64,000 nucleotides of DNA from Nematopogon swammerdamellus (GCA_946902875.1 OX336341.1:1426001-1490000), one strand, 5' to 3'; counted from the stretch's first letter, positions 36,901-48,072 are shown. Numbers and translations are program-made. The notes: generated from the letters alone by a model not told the origin.

Positions 36901-37792
36901 ATACGTAACCATAAAAAAGTTAGAATTGAGTGAGTCAGTTAATATGTGCCTTTGTGTTTGCTTATTTATTGTGTTGTTATATATTTCTATTGCACATAGT
37001 TGAATCCATGTATCTATAAGAATTAACTATGTTTTCCTCTGGCACGAGCCACTACACTACAATTGTTCTTAAGAACAGGATAGGCTTAAAAACAGCTTGG
37101 TGTGTGCGCTGCGCAGCGCACACCTGACTAGCTGTGTCTATACCCTTTTCATTGGTTTATTGTTGTGTTGTTGTTCTTACTAAATCTAACTCTATAGGTA
37201 TATTCAGAATATGTAAAATAGAATCGTCTTTTTCTCATGTTGTACTCATTCTCTATGCCTACGGATAATAATGTAAATTAGCAATAAGCGAAAGTGAAAT
37301 AAAGATAATTATTATTTATTCGTTTATTTACACATTTTTTCTTTTTTTATATTAATTTTACAAATAAAACCTAAATCTAAAATTAATACAAAATAACAAA
37401 ATGGATTATTAATATTTGGTAGGTAATAGATAGGCAGTTTTCTTCTATAAAGTTTTCTTTTCCGGTATCTCGCTCGCCGCTCTTCCTTCCAGTGTGGCCT
37501 AAACGCAGCGCGGTAGACGCGCGTGGGCGTAGTGTGGCCCACACGATCGCTCAAAAACTAATCGCATTTACATAATCATACATCATTGTGTGTATTATTC
37601 AAGCTTAACCTACATTCTGGAGGTACCGGTTGGTATTATGCATTTAAATCACTATAGGGTTCGAGGAGACCAAAGGATCAATGTCAATTGCATTTTCAGG
37701 TTGGTTTATATTAGGCACTTAATAAATAGGTATAAGAACAGTGCAAAGGTCAAGGTAATGTGTGTTTTATCATAATAATGTAAAATCATTTA

Positions 37793-38124
37793 GTCAGCAT
37801 CGGACGGTCGGTTAAGCAACCCTGAGCAGTACTTGGATGGGTGACCGCTCGACCGTGGTTCGGATTCCACGTTAAACTGTAGGTCCCTCCCTTCTAACCT
37901 TACTAGGTGATAGGGTTTATCCCGCCCGTGTTTGTACCACTGCACTGAATGAAACGTCGGTCGAAACGACTATGTAAATAGTTCGTGTTTTCCGTCCAGT
38001 TCAGTGTAGCCGAATGAAATGAAGGTAAGCACTGACATGGCACCTAGTTAACCAAGGTGTTATGGGCTGACATCACGGATGTTGTAGGTGATGTAGCCAA
38101 CCGTGTCAGTTTCCATAAAAAAAA
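37793..38124 (+). mobile_element. SINE type A with internally deleted head
   Basis: The head is shortened: GTCAGCATCGGACGGTCGGT runs directly to TTAAGCAACCCTGAGCAGTA and CTTGGATGGGTGACCGCTCG. The body is complete to GTCAGTTTCCAT plus an A run. The A-box-like segment is missing. Confidence 0.8.
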
Positions 38125-38282
38125 GCCTCACTTGCACTCCGGGAGTGCCGGCAGAAGTGAAAAGTTTTTGTATTTCCGAAAATAATTCTTAGGTGGTTAT
38201 AAAAAAAACTAAACACCCTAAAAAATTTAAACACCGTAACATTCCTTAAAAAAGAACACAAAAGAAAAAAAAACAAAAAACA

Positions 38283-38347
38283 TTTTGAGGGATTCGAACC
38301 CATGGTCAAAAAATACAAATCCTACACTCTTACCATTGAGACACGAA
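38283..38347 (-). tRNA. tRNA-like sequence, probably a pseudogene or SINE head
   Basis: The minus strand reads CGTGTCTCAATGGTAAGAG (A-box-like) and CATGGGTTCGAATCCCTC (a good B box) at tRNA spacing, followed by T runs. The anticodon and T stems pair poorly, so I do not call it a working tRNA. Confidence 0.35.
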
Positions 38348-39379
38348 ATCACTTAAACAACCAAACGAATATCGGATTCCCTTGATTCGCTTTCGGCTTT
38401 ACTGTCACTGAAAGACGAACAGAATTGATCCCGCGCTTACATTTTAACGTTACATTTTAAATAATAACAGGCTACGGATCTGACGCGAATCAGATCTGAC
38501 GCGAGTTTAACATTTTTTACCCATCCAAAAAAAGTGCTAAGCGCCGCTAAAGAAGTTTTCACTTCAAAAATATCAGAGATTTGAGAAAATAAATTAGGTA
38601 TACAATTGGCCATCGATTATTTAAATCATAATCCAATCCAGCCCTTTAATTATCCCACTGTTTAAGGCCTCCCACTTCACCGGCCTGTCTCTCAGTCTCA
38701 GAACAAACTGGGCTTTGTCAAACAAGAGGACTAGGCGAAGTGAGTCGCGGGCTCGGCCAGTAATAAATATTATTTTTATTTATTATTTGCTATAAGGCAA
38801 TTTTTTTCCTGGTTTATTTATAGACAGCTTATGCAATAATTTTGTGTCTAACTTCACCCACAATCGCAGGTATGTAGGGGGTGGTAAATTCACCCCTTTT
38901 CTGTAACATCGAATAGATTTCCAAACAATAGCCAATGACACTAGAAAGCCTTCATGATATTTAGGTATTCATTTTTGGAATTCTTACGATTCTAGCTAGG
39001 TGCTGAACATTAATACTTAGGTATAATTTTCAGAAAAATTTATGTATCTTCAAACAGTCCGAAAAAAACAAAATTTAACGATTAAAACTTTTATTTTCAT
39101 ATAAATTATTATATAACAGAAATAAAAATATATTACTATGGCAATCAGAAACATTTCGAAATAATCTTTGAAAGTTTCACACCCACTCAGGACAGCAAAG
39201 CTACTCCGAGAGCTAAGTCGACTTTGTCTCGACACTATATCCAATGCAGTTGGCAGTGTATACGGTCACCTGGTATTTTGATGTCGGACAGAGCGTCGGA
39301 GCAATGTGGGTTTGGCGTACCTATGGAGTTAGAGTTCGTAGTGCACTGCACGGTCCACGATTCCGTCACAATTCAAAAG

Positions 39380-39868
39380 TCACACGTAGGTCCTCTCTAT
39401 GTAGTTAAACTCCGCAAGGAAGGATTCAAATGGAGTGAGCGAGTCCTCCGCGAAATCCTCACCATCCTGGCCGAGTTCCGAGGAGAACTCCGAGAGATCG
39501 GAGCAGAGCGGCGAGGGCCAGCAGTCCGGCTCGGGGGAGGGCGCGCGCGGGCTCGCAGGGTCCCCGCGCAGGGCGGCCGTCAGCGCGGCGATGTAGCGCA
39601 TCGCCAGACGCAGCGTGGTGATCTTGGTGAGCTTCTCGCAGGGCGCGGGGACACCGGGAACGACGGCGGAGGCGGCGCCCGCTGGCACCGCGCGACGCAG
39701 CGCCTCAAACGCGCGGTTTATCTCGCGCATGCGACTTCTCTCGCGAGCGTTCGCCGTCTTCCGGCGGTACTTGCTGAGCGGCGCTGGCTGGCGGCGCCCG
39801 CGCGCCTCCTGGCGGCCGCGCAGCGCCCGCGGCCGCAGCTGGTACTTTTCTCCGTCGCTCGATTTCAT
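39380..39868 (-). CDS. dei: bHLH transcription factor, delilah-like, single exon
   Basis: The 162-residue protein has one basic helix-loop-helix domain: basic region and helix 1 KYRRKTANARERSRMREINR then AFEALRRAVP (about residues 33-62), a long Ala/Pro loop, and helix 2 KLTKITTLRLAMRYIAALTA (about 79-98). KYRRKTANARER, the KLTKITTLRLAM helix and the preceding YQLRPR agree with what I recall of Drosophila Delilah/Taxi, which acts in muscle-attachment cells and wing development; a partner would be Daughterless-type bHLH proteins at E-boxes. The C-terminus is short and acidic (SDLSEFSSELGQDGEDFAED). I chose the ATG at 39868; the frame stays open for 51 more codons upstream to 40021, in low-complexity Arg/Ala sequence that is more likely 5' UTR. 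The locus is strongly GC-rich against AT-rich surroundings. Confidence 0.82.
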   Translation of the reverse strand: MKSSDGEKYQLRPRALRGRQEARGRRQPAPLSKYRRKTANARERSRMREINRAFEALRRAVPAGAASAVVPGVPAPCEKLTKITTLRLAMRYIAALTAALRGDPASPRAPSPEPDCWPSPLCSDLSEFSSELGQDGEDFAEDSLTPFESFLAEFNYIERTYV

Positions 39869-40060
39869 CGTCGGTCCATTATCTGTGTAACTATGTGCAG
39901 GCTGGGCGGCGCGCGCGCGGGGCGCAGGGAGCGCGAGCGTGCGCGCGCGGACTTGGAAGGAGACTGAGCGGAGCTCCGCGCGCGTGCGGCCGGGCCGCCG
40001 AGCCGCCGCGGCAGCCCCCACGCGCCGCCCGCGCAGCGAATTCCATAAAAAAGACTGCTC
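39869..40060 (-). promoter_or_regulatory. GC-rich 5' region of the bHLH gene
   Basis: CG-rich sequence with CGCGCG runs continues upstream of the chosen start and ends sharply at about 40040, where AT-rich DNA begins. It is probably 5' UTR and core promoter. No TATA box was identified. Confidence 0.4.
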
Positions 40061-40632
40061 TCAACCCACAGATGGAATTCATTCATGCTCAGCCAGCGGT
40101 AAAGGGCAATAAATTATTAGACTTTAACATTTTGTTTTCTTTCGACAATAAAAACTTGCAATAAGTACTTTTGCGACGGCCCACACTGACTGGTGGGCGG
40201 GCAACATGTTACGATACTTTGTGCGTTATGCAAAGAAATGTCCCAATCGGTATGCAAAATAATTGTACCAAAATGTTTATAGGTACCTATTTAGGTAAGT
40301 GTAATTAGTTTCAAATACGTTTTTTAAACTTTATAAACATTTATTTCATAAGTTCAACATAGAAATATTTTGTACAACATAACTACAATGTAATTAAATT
40401 ATGAATATAAAACATTTAAGTAGGACGTAATCCTTTTCCTAAACAAGTAAAATAATGTGTAATACATTTTGATACCTACAAAAACTCGCGACAATCTAAA
40501 CTTAGAAATGCATTGTATGTAAGACAAACTGTAAGAATAACAAAACATTTTCCTCTTTATTTATAGGTAGGTACCTACTAATTACTCAGCAACACTTACA
40601 ACACAGCTCTACAGCTTGCTTGCAGCGACAGA

Positions 40633-40885
40633 CAATTGAATCGCTGATTGTTAAAAGGGGGCTATGATACACTTTTGGCCGAATTGACTTTTTTATCGAT
40701 TCGGGCTCTTGAACGGCAGCTCCATCGATGAGTGTAAAAAGGGAACGAATTCATACATATTCATATTCATACATTCATACATCGATGAGTGTAAAAAATA
40801 TGTTCGTTCGAACATACCTCGTATATGTTCGAACGAACATATGCGAGGGAACGAATTGAAAATGTAACAATCAGCAATTCAATTG
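40633..40885. mobile_element. Foldback MITE (about 253 bp)
   Basis: The left end CAATTGAATCGCTGATTGTTA matches the complement of the right end TAACAATCAGCAATTCAATTG. A second palindrome, ATATGTTCGTTCGAACATA / TATGTTCGAACGAACATAT, lies near 40799-40843, and CATCGATGAGTGTAAAAA is directly repeated. No coding sequence is present. Confidence 0.65.
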
Positions 40886-41184
40886 GAAAGTAGGAATACA
40901 TACATGTTTCATATATAATAAAATACTTGTATGTAAGTAGATAAAATATTTCAAAGATAAGTCTATACTCACATAATTGTAAAACATTTTGAAAATAATG
41001 AAATATGACGAAAATTGTTCAAGAAAAATAGTAAAACAAAAAAAAAATTAAGGAAAAAATTAATAGAAGCAAAAAAAAATTTCACTAAAACACTACAATA
41101 TAGATTAAGTTATTAAAGTTTGTTTGACTATTGTTATATTTTTGTGTTTATAAGAATAAATATTTTACCTTTTGGGTTTATCAC

Positions 41185-41393
41185 AGTATCAAATGCACTG
41201 AATGAAACGTGTCGGTCGAAAAGGCTATGTAATATGTAAATAGTTGGTGTTTTCGGTCCAGTTTTGTGTAGCCGACATGAAATTAAGGGAAGCACTGACA
41301 TGGCACCTAGTTCACCCGGTGTTATGGGCTGACGTCACGGATGTTGTAGGTGACGTAGCCAACTGGGTCAAGTTCAATAAAAAAAACAATTAT
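41185..41393 (+). mobile_element. SINE body and tail, 5'-truncated
   Basis: It starts at ATCAAATGCACTGAATGAAAC and follows the SINE body to AGTTCAATAAAAAAAAC. No head is present. Confidence 0.75.
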
Positions 41394-41714
41394 TCGCACG
41401 AAAGTATTGCCAAATTGTCATACACCATAAACCAGTTTTGTATGTGGCTGGTAACAAACAATTTTATTCGATGTCAGAATTTGTGAATTATTTTGTATGA
41501 GATGTCTATAAATTTTTTCGTGGAAGAAAAAAAAAACCGAGCATTGTTCTATTTAGTTTTGGAAATTATTAGGTGCAAAGACGTTTTAAAATATCTCTAC
41601 ATAATATATACATACAATAAAATTTATGTTGTCTTCACACACAACTCAACTGATTTTACTTGCGGTTTACACAGATGTAAATATTAAATGTAAATTTATG
41701 TATATGGAATAATT

Positions 41715-42225
41715 CAGCAATGACGGACTCCCGCACACAAGCCACTGGCCACAACCACAAAACGCCGACACCGGCATATTTCCTGTAGTTTTCATACATT
41801 TTATATGGACTCGCCGCACACGGTTGACGCCGGTGGCCGCCACACGCTACAATCGTCGCTGCTCGCTTCTTGTGGCCCGCATCGGCCACTAGACGCCGAC
41901 ACAAAACGCCGCCACACGCCACTCGCGCGATTCCGCATCCCTCTCTCCCTTCCATCCGTCCGTAGTATCCAATAACTACGGTTTCGTATTCTACGACGAC
42001 GTTTTCTTATCAGAAGCAGCGCAAGTAAACCTACTTCGTCCGAGTCCATTATGATACTGCATGCATTGCAGGTTAAAAAAAGTAGCAGCCACCGACCGCA
42101 AGTGTCGGCCACCGGCCACAAGTGACTGTCGCGCGCTTCAGCTACCTCTGTAGCCGCTTCTAGCTTCTCGTGGCGGCGTTTGTGGCTGTCGCGGGTGGCT
42201 CGTGTGCGGCGACACTAACACAATG
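41715..42225 (-). mobile_element. Harbinger-like element remnant (MITE of about 500 bp)
   Basis: The ends are imperfect inverted repeats: CCGCACACAAGCCACTGGCC with CCACAAAACGCCG, against CCGCACACGAGCCACCCGCG with CCACAAACGCCGCCAC. On the minus strand a short frame reads MDSDEVGLLALLLIRKRRRR then RSYWI, resembling the N-terminus of HARBI1-type transposases. The rest of a transposase is missing. Confidence 0.5.
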
Positions 42226-42429
42226 TTAGGGTGTGATTCTAGAGCCCAAATGAACAACTTTGTAATAAACTTATATATTTTTTTCGAAACTTAAAATTCC
42301 ATCATCCCCAATCCATTATATTATTTCTCTACAGTAGCGGGCCCCTCATACAATCCAAAAAGCCCGGCTTGCCCTAGGTCAATCAAACAAAGCTTGAAAG
42401 CAAATCGAAAACGAAAACAGTCGATAGTG

Positions 42430-42960
42430 CTTCAATTTAATTTTAAATATCGCGCCACGTGCCATTCGCGCGCGCCCGAGGTCTCGACGATGCGACGCGG
42501 CGACTCGTCGTTCGTTCGTATCATTCGGAATTGCTCGTGAACTCTCGCCTCGATGCGATGGATGAATCAGTCAATACGAGCGTACATTAGTCATCTCGCT
42601 TGTTCCCGCTGTTATTCTAGCATCATTTTATTGCCTTCTCGTTCTCGAGTACCATACATTTTTTAGCCTAAAGCACCCATAGTGGTTTTAATAATATATG
42701 AGTATGTATAGCGATTAGTATGAGGAAATATGCTAAGAATAATTCGTTCCGTAGTGCGAAAGCGTACTCAGTATTAGTGCTATCTCAGTTTTTCAATAGA
42801 AGAACGACAAAGACGTGTCTACTGATGTCTAATGTAGGCGTAGAAGTTTGAAGTGATGGATCGTACGTTCGCGAGGATGTTCGTTACTAATTAAAGAAAT
42901 AATAATCTTTGGTTAGTTATATCCATGGTGGGTGGCGGCGGCGGCGGGCGGGACGTCGTC
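42430..42960. other. GC-richer island, promoter-like, no gene assigned
   Basis: Between AT-rich flanks there is CCACGTGCCATTCGCGCGCG, a CGACGATGCGACGCGGCGAC block, and insect initiator-like TCAGT motifs near 42567 and 42780. No protein family is encoded. It could be a non-coding first exon or promoter of a gene lying outside the region I can resolve. Confidence 0.25.
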
Positions 42961-43439
42961 GGCTCTCTCTTCGTTCTCTCTCTGGCATGCTATATGTATG
43001 ATATGTGTTGATAAGTCACAATAATTCTGTCAACCATAATATGCCTCCAGTGTGCTATTGATAATTATCAACAAGAGTCTTCATAGTAACTGCACTGCAC
43101 TGCAGTTGGTTTGCATAGATTTTTTAATTACCATTTTCTATAAAATTGTGATACAAGCATGTTTATTTCATTTACTGACTGACAGGACAGTCTTATATTA
43201 TATTTTGTTTGAAATATTTGGCTTCGGCTTGCTCTACGATCAGACCCTAGGCCCGCCACTGTTTCTCTATGCCCAATCCACGTACATTTTGGTAAAATCG
43301 AAAAATGTATGGTGATCACATTATAAATGGTTATTGATATTTCAAATAAATTACAACTAAAGGCCAAAGTTGTTCATTTGACCTCCAGAAGTTTAACATT
43401 TTTGTAGTCATTGCTGAATGAATGAATAAGTACTTGTCA

Positions 43440-43808
43440 TCCTTACCTATAATAAAATCCAACGTCTGCTTTCTGTTTGAGTGTCTGAGTGTATGTCTGT
43501 CTGTCCGCTTATAACTCGAGTGAAATATGAGAGCAGGCGGAGCCGCGGGCACAGCTTGTTTATTCATAAAATAAATTATAATTTACAAGCTGTGCCCGCG
43601 GCTCCGCCCGCTCTCATATTTCACTTCACTGCTAACCTCATAAGCCATTTAGCGTGATAGTAAGTAGCCTATAGTTGATGAGAAGAATGAAGCTATCCGT
43701 AGAATTTTGTTTTATTAAAATCGGTTCAGTGGTTCTCGAGTTATAAGCGGACAGACAGACATACACTCAGACAGAAAGCAGACGTTGGATTTTATTGTAG
43801 GTAAGGAC
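43440..43808. repeat. Large palindrome of two facing Helitron-like ends
   Basis: Outer arms 43440-43520 and 43731-43808 pair over about 80 bases (TAATAAAATCCAACGTCTGC, CAGACAGACATACACTCAGA). Inner arms near 43520-43563 and 43587-43630 pair over AGCGGAGCCGCGGGCACAGC-type sequence. About 100 unpaired bases (43631-43730) sit on one side only. Confidence 0.75.
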
Positions 43809-44092
43809 AAAACTATATTTTAAATGCCTTAAGTCTATTTTTTTTCATAATTTGGTAAATGTTTGAGCTCTAAAAAATTTTCAACTAGGTATAATATAGC
43901 GAGAGGCACTGGAATTTTTTTCGTTTAAAGTTGCTTTTTGGCTTTTTTATTAATTTTTATTCACAGCTCCTGAGAAACATTTTTATAATTTAAATTTGTG
44001 TATGCTAAAAATCTGCGCTAATACTAAGCGTGCACTTCACTTTAGAATTTTTATTTGATAGATTCAAAGCTGAAAGTAAAGAGAAAGGCATT

Positions 44093-44175
44093 CGTCCTGG
44101 GCCGGGACTTGAACCTGGTAACTCTGACACGAACCGAAAAGCAAGTTAACGATCTTCGCCACCGGGCGATTACGA
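44093..44175 (-). tRNA. tRNA-derived sequence, probable SINE head or pseudogene
   Basis: The minus strand has GCCCGGTGGCGAAGATCGTT and a good B box, CCAGGTTCAAGTCCCGGCC, about 40 bases apart. No complete cloverleaf was found. Confidence 0.3.
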
Positions 44176-45306
44176 ATTCTCTCTAAATCTCCAACAGTGA
44201 CGACAGTATAAGATTCAATTTGGTAGGGCAAGTTTACAGAACACAGCAGCTTGCATAATTCACAAGAAGATGCCACTGTATCAGTACAAAATGTTTACAT
44301 GCATTTGTTAAACTTTCATGTTTCAGGTCATTAACCATTTGTTGTTTTATTAAATTTCATTACACATTTAGGACGGGATCACCTTAAAAGCTAACTTGCC
44401 GAAAGGAAGAACCAAATATTTTTTTACAATTACAATCCTAAAATTAGGCACATTATGTACTGCATCTATGATTTAAATACAATAGTATATAATAATATAA
44501 AAACAGTAATTTACACTTGTGCAGGAAGATTTCAATTGTGTAAAATTTACTACTATTTACTTAGGCTAAATGCAGAACAACACGGAAGCCTTGAGCCCGA
44601 AGATACACTCACCGGAATTTTTCCGGATGGATTTTCCGGCCGACGATCAATTTAATGGAACGTGAATCGGCACAGGTAGCAGAGGCCAATACTATTCAGC
44701 TCACAGCCGCAGCAGAGAGACCAATACTATTCAGCTCCGGCCGGGGAATCCTGGCCAAAAATTGCAGTGTGTTTTCGGATTAATAATGCTTTAAACTTAT
44801 TTAAGTCAATACAAAATTATTCCTATATAATATTGAGAACCGTACAAATAGCACATAAATACATAAAAATTAAGGTCTCCAAAATGTAAAATTTTATAAA
44901 ACAAAAATTTTGACTAGACACATTAGACTGAGACATGAGAAATATCAGAAAAAGACACTTCGAATTTTGCATGTATTAAATTGTGCAAGTTTTGAGTATG
45001 CATACTAATAATAATCATAGCCAACTTTTAAACTAAAATAAAATCTGTGTACCAGAGAAAACATGGCAGATGAGTCATCGAGAGTGCTCTCGGGAGCATG
45101 GTGTCGCCAACCAACTTACAGCATCACAGTGCTTCGTGGCCAATCAGTGATCGCATATCAACATCTACAGCCATTGAGATTACACAAATATGTCGACATC
45201 ATCTGCCATAAAAAGTAGCTCTCCTCTCCGCACAATGCGGCGACACATCAGATGCCCTCCCCATCTAGCTATAACTTGTCTGATCAGTGGAAGACAGTAA
45301 AGTGCG
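44176..45306. other. IKK 3' flank and intergenic DNA, nothing recognised
   Basis: A short imperfect duplication, GAGACCAATACTATTCAGCTC and relatives, lies at about 44680-44740. The rest is AT-rich and has no gene. Part of 45060-45306 is less AT-rich and may be the IKK 3' UTR. Confidence 0.3.
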
Positions 45307-47667
45307 TCAATCAAGTTTCTCATTCAAAAAACTAAAATCGTAATCGGCTTCTTTGATCGCTTGCTTGTGCAAGTTGAGTTTGTCCGTCAACTGGCTGTGG
45401 TAGTGTCTGATCTTAATGCTGTCCTCAATCAGACACTTCAGCTCTCCGTTGCCTATAGAAACATCGCTGATCTTCGAGCAATGGTTAGTGTGATTTGTCA
45501 CCGGCTCACCTATTTTGAAGTTTCTCTTTTCGAAAGACATCACGCTGTACGGCAACTCTAGGTTATCATTCTGCGAGGTAGCCAGCATGTTAATTGTTCC
45601 CCAGGAGGACTTTGCCAGCTCATCTATCACGCTGGACATTTCTGTAACCAGTTTGTCGGCGTTCTCGGAGGCAGTGTCTATGGTGGATGTAATTTTACTG
45701 AACTCCAAGCTTATGTCGAGTAGCTTGAGCACGAACGGCTGGCTGCGGATGTCTTGCAGGATTTTATCGCGAATTTTCAAGCAGTTGTAACTGATTTTGA
45801 CGACGTCGTGGCACTGCCTCTCCATCACCCTGAATTCTTTATCGTTGAGCTTGTAGGTGACGTACGCCTTGCACATGTCCGACAAAAGAGTCTGGAAGTT
45901 ATATTTTGATACAAAGTTGTTGAGAAGTTCTCCGGGGGTCACTTCGTTGCTTCGCCGGGCCGCGGACTGGAGTCGGGTTGTCACAGTGTTCCAGGCCGAT
46001 TGCAGCTTACCGAACTGGTCAATCAATTTTTCAGCTTTACTGAAAATCGGCTCGAAAATATCCAAGTATGTGGCCCCGTTCAAGCACCTCGCTTTTATAT
46101 CGTTGACGTTTGTCTTGCTCGTCGTCAGGATGCTGCCGAGAATGTCTTTCATCGTTACGAGCCTGCCGATAGTTTTATCGACTTCGTTGTGCTTGAGGAA
46201 CAGTTCCTTGCCCTCCAGCTTAAGGCTCTCGACCTTGATGAGGCAGCTGGTGATGAGGGAGTCGTACGACTCCTTCTCGGAGATCACTATGTACATACCG
46301 CTCTTGTAGAGGTCACGGCTGTTCTTATAGTTGTAGAGAGCCTTCGGCTGCTCTAGGCATCTCTGGATGGCCCAAGGAACTTTAGGTTGGATGTTCTCCT
46401 TCATAAACTCATCCTTGTGATACAAAAAGAGCATTGTCCCGCATCGGTCGTTCCAGTATTTAACTACCAACTCTGTATTATCTATATTCTTGTACGTCAG
46501 CTGAGACAGCAAGACCTGATGATCGAAAGCGATGCTGGTGTCTCGTTCGATCCAACGTTTCAGCGTGGCGATATCGACTGATTTGTCTACCTCGTATGCT
46601 AGCATAGAGAGCGTGTAGGCTGAAAATATTTTTATTATTTTCCTCGATAAGACATCCTGAAGCAATGTGAATATAACAACATTGCCAAACTTGCTGTCTG
46701 CTTCTTGATGATCACCTTCAACTGGTAAATTGAACTTGACTCCCTTCGAAGCGGCGTCTCTGCCGCGAAGCTTCGGTTCATACTCTAAAGCGACCTTAAG
46801 CCACTTTTCCAGTAGTGATTTAAAGGGCGCCGATATGTGGTTCTCCGGAAATATCTCTTTGGAATATTCAACAGTACCGTGGTACGTCTCAAAGACGCAG
46901 ATGTGTTCCGGAGACTTTTTCTTGACATGCGGCATCCATTGGACGGGCGCCATGTGGGGAAGAAACGGCCGCACTCCGCACACAACTTCGAACACAAGGA
47001 GACCGAACGACCAGAAGTCGACAGAGTTGCTGTAAGTCTTGCTGTAAAACAGCTCAGGGGCCAGGTACTGCAGAGTACCGACGAAGCTCGCGCATACAGA
47101 TTTTGAATCAATTTCTTTAGCGTAGCCGAGATCGATCAACTTATATGTGACCTTGGATTTAGCTGGGTCCTCTTCTGCTCCGAGAGGTCCTGAAACCTTC
47201 ATTACTATATTTTCGGGCTTAAGGTCCCGGTGTGTAATCTTATTCTTGTATAGAAATTCCATTGCATTTTTTATGTCACTCAAGATTGTTCTAACCTCAA
47301 TCTCCTTGAGTCCAGAAGACGAATCGACCCTATTGAGTAGCTGACGCAGGTCTCCCCCGCTGCAGTACTCCATGCAGAGTATCGGGAGTCGCGAGGGGTT
47401 CGCGCGCTCGAGGCCTGATATAAACTCGGGTGGGAGCTGCCTGGTGCCAACGATGTTTTCGTTGTCGCAGGTCTGCAGCATCTCGACCTCCTTCGTCCAT
47501 CGCTCGCGGTGTTTGGGCGTCAGCTCGGAGCCCCAGCGACATGTCTTGATGGCGAGCCGCTCGTTGGAGTGGCGGTGACGCCACAGTATCACGATCCCGA
47601 AGCTGCCGGAGCCGAGGGTTCGCTCCTTCACCCACTCCCCCACGAGCACGATGTCGTCCATCGACAT
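45307..47667 (-). CDS. ird5: IKK-beta-type kinase (ird5-like), 786 residues, no introns
   Basis: This is a Ser/Thr kinase of the I-kappa-B kinase family, which in insects acts in the Imd immune pathway with a NEMO partner (Kenny) and leads to Relish activation. The kinase domain has glycine loop GSGSFG (19-24), Lys41, HRDLKPEN (146-153), DLG (179-181) and the activation loop SVCASFVGTLQYLAPE with the IKK-type SxxxS serines 190 and 194. A ubiquitin-like segment starts near residue 330 (RKIIKIFSAYTLSMLAYEVD). A long helical scaffold region follows. The C-terminus ends YDFSFLNEKLD, which resembles the NEMO-binding motif LDWSWL. Length is near that of vertebrate IKK-beta (about 756). The frame is intact over 2361 bp with no intron. 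ATGs at 47667 and 47661 are both possible starts. Confidence 0.94.
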   Translation of the reverse strand: MSMDDIVLVGEWVKERTLGSGSFGIVILWRHRHSNERLAIKTCRWGSELTPKHRERWTKEVEMLQTCDNENIVGTRQLPPEFISGLERANPSRLPILCMEYCSGGDLRQLLNRVDSSSGLKEIEVRTILSDIKNAMEFLYKNKITHRDLKPENIVMKVSGPLGAEEDPAKSKVTYKLIDLGYAKEIDSKSVCASFVGTLQYLAPELFYSKTYSNSVDFWSFGLLVFEVVCGVRPFLPHMAPVQWMPHVKKKSPEHICVFETYHGTVEYSKEIFPENHISAPFKSLLEKWLKVALEYEPKLRGRDAASKGVKFNLPVEGDHQEADSKFGNVVIFTLLQDVLSRKIIKIFSAYTLSMLAYEVDKSVDIATLKRWIERDTSIAFDHQVLLSQLTYKNIDNTELVVKYWNDRCGTMLFLYHKDEFMKENIQPKVPWAIQRCLEQPKALYNYKNSRDLYKSGMYIVISEKESYDSLITSCLIKVESLKLEGKELFLKHNEVDKTIGRLVTMKDILGSILTTSKTNVNDIKARCLNGATYLDIFEPIFSKAEKLIDQFGKLQSAWNTVTTRLQSAARRSNEVTPGELLNNFVSKYNFQTLLSDMCKAYVTYKLNDKEFRVMERQCHDVVKISYNCLKIRDKILQDIRSQPFVLKLLDISLEFSKITSTIDTASENADKLVTEMSSVIDELAKSSWGTINMLATSQNDNLELPYSVMSFEKRNFKIGEPVTNHTNHCSKISDVSIGNGELKCLIEDSIKIRHYHSQLTDKLNLHKQAIKEADYDFSFLNEKLD

Positions 47668-47924
47668 AGCTCAGCACTCACCCGAGCCCGAAATAAGTTG
47701 AAAGTAGGTAATACTGAACAAATTTTACGGAAATGGAAACTGCGGAAACTTCAAAAGAAGTTTATTTTGATTTGGCAGTTTTCCAAGAAAATGTAGGTCC
47801 AAGGCATGAGTGTTGCCAACTCAAATTTTGAAATTCTCCTAGATTGACTTCGAAAATCTCCTAGAAAATTTTCATTCTAAAAAATTCTCCTGTTATTCAA
47901 ATTATAAAAATTTCACCACATTTT

Positions 47925-48072
47925 TAGTGTTCCTTATCCGTACAGAACCATATTAATAAGCCTAGGCCATCTGTCCGTCCGTCTGTCTGTCTTACCTATA
48001 AAGAGATGTATCTTTTTCAGCCTGAAAACCGGTCAAGTGCGTGTCGAACTCGCGCACTGAGGGTTCTCTGTC
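47925..48072 (+). repeat. Partial GGAACCCT / CTGTCTGTC family repeat
   Basis: TTCCTTATCCGTACAGAACC, AAGCCTAGGCCATCTGTCCG and the end GTGTCGAACTCGCGCACTGA match 4886-5196 with a large internal deletion. Upstream, 47810-47900 shares TCTCCTAGA-type motifs with 49815-49945. Confidence 0.5.

Noticed and set aside
38283..38347. Functional tRNA gene
   Set aside because: A and B boxes are visible, but the anticodon and T stems do not pair well.
39224..39967. Plus-strand frame of 247 codons
   Set aside because: It is the antisense of the GC-rich bHLH gene; the minus strand encodes the conserved domain.
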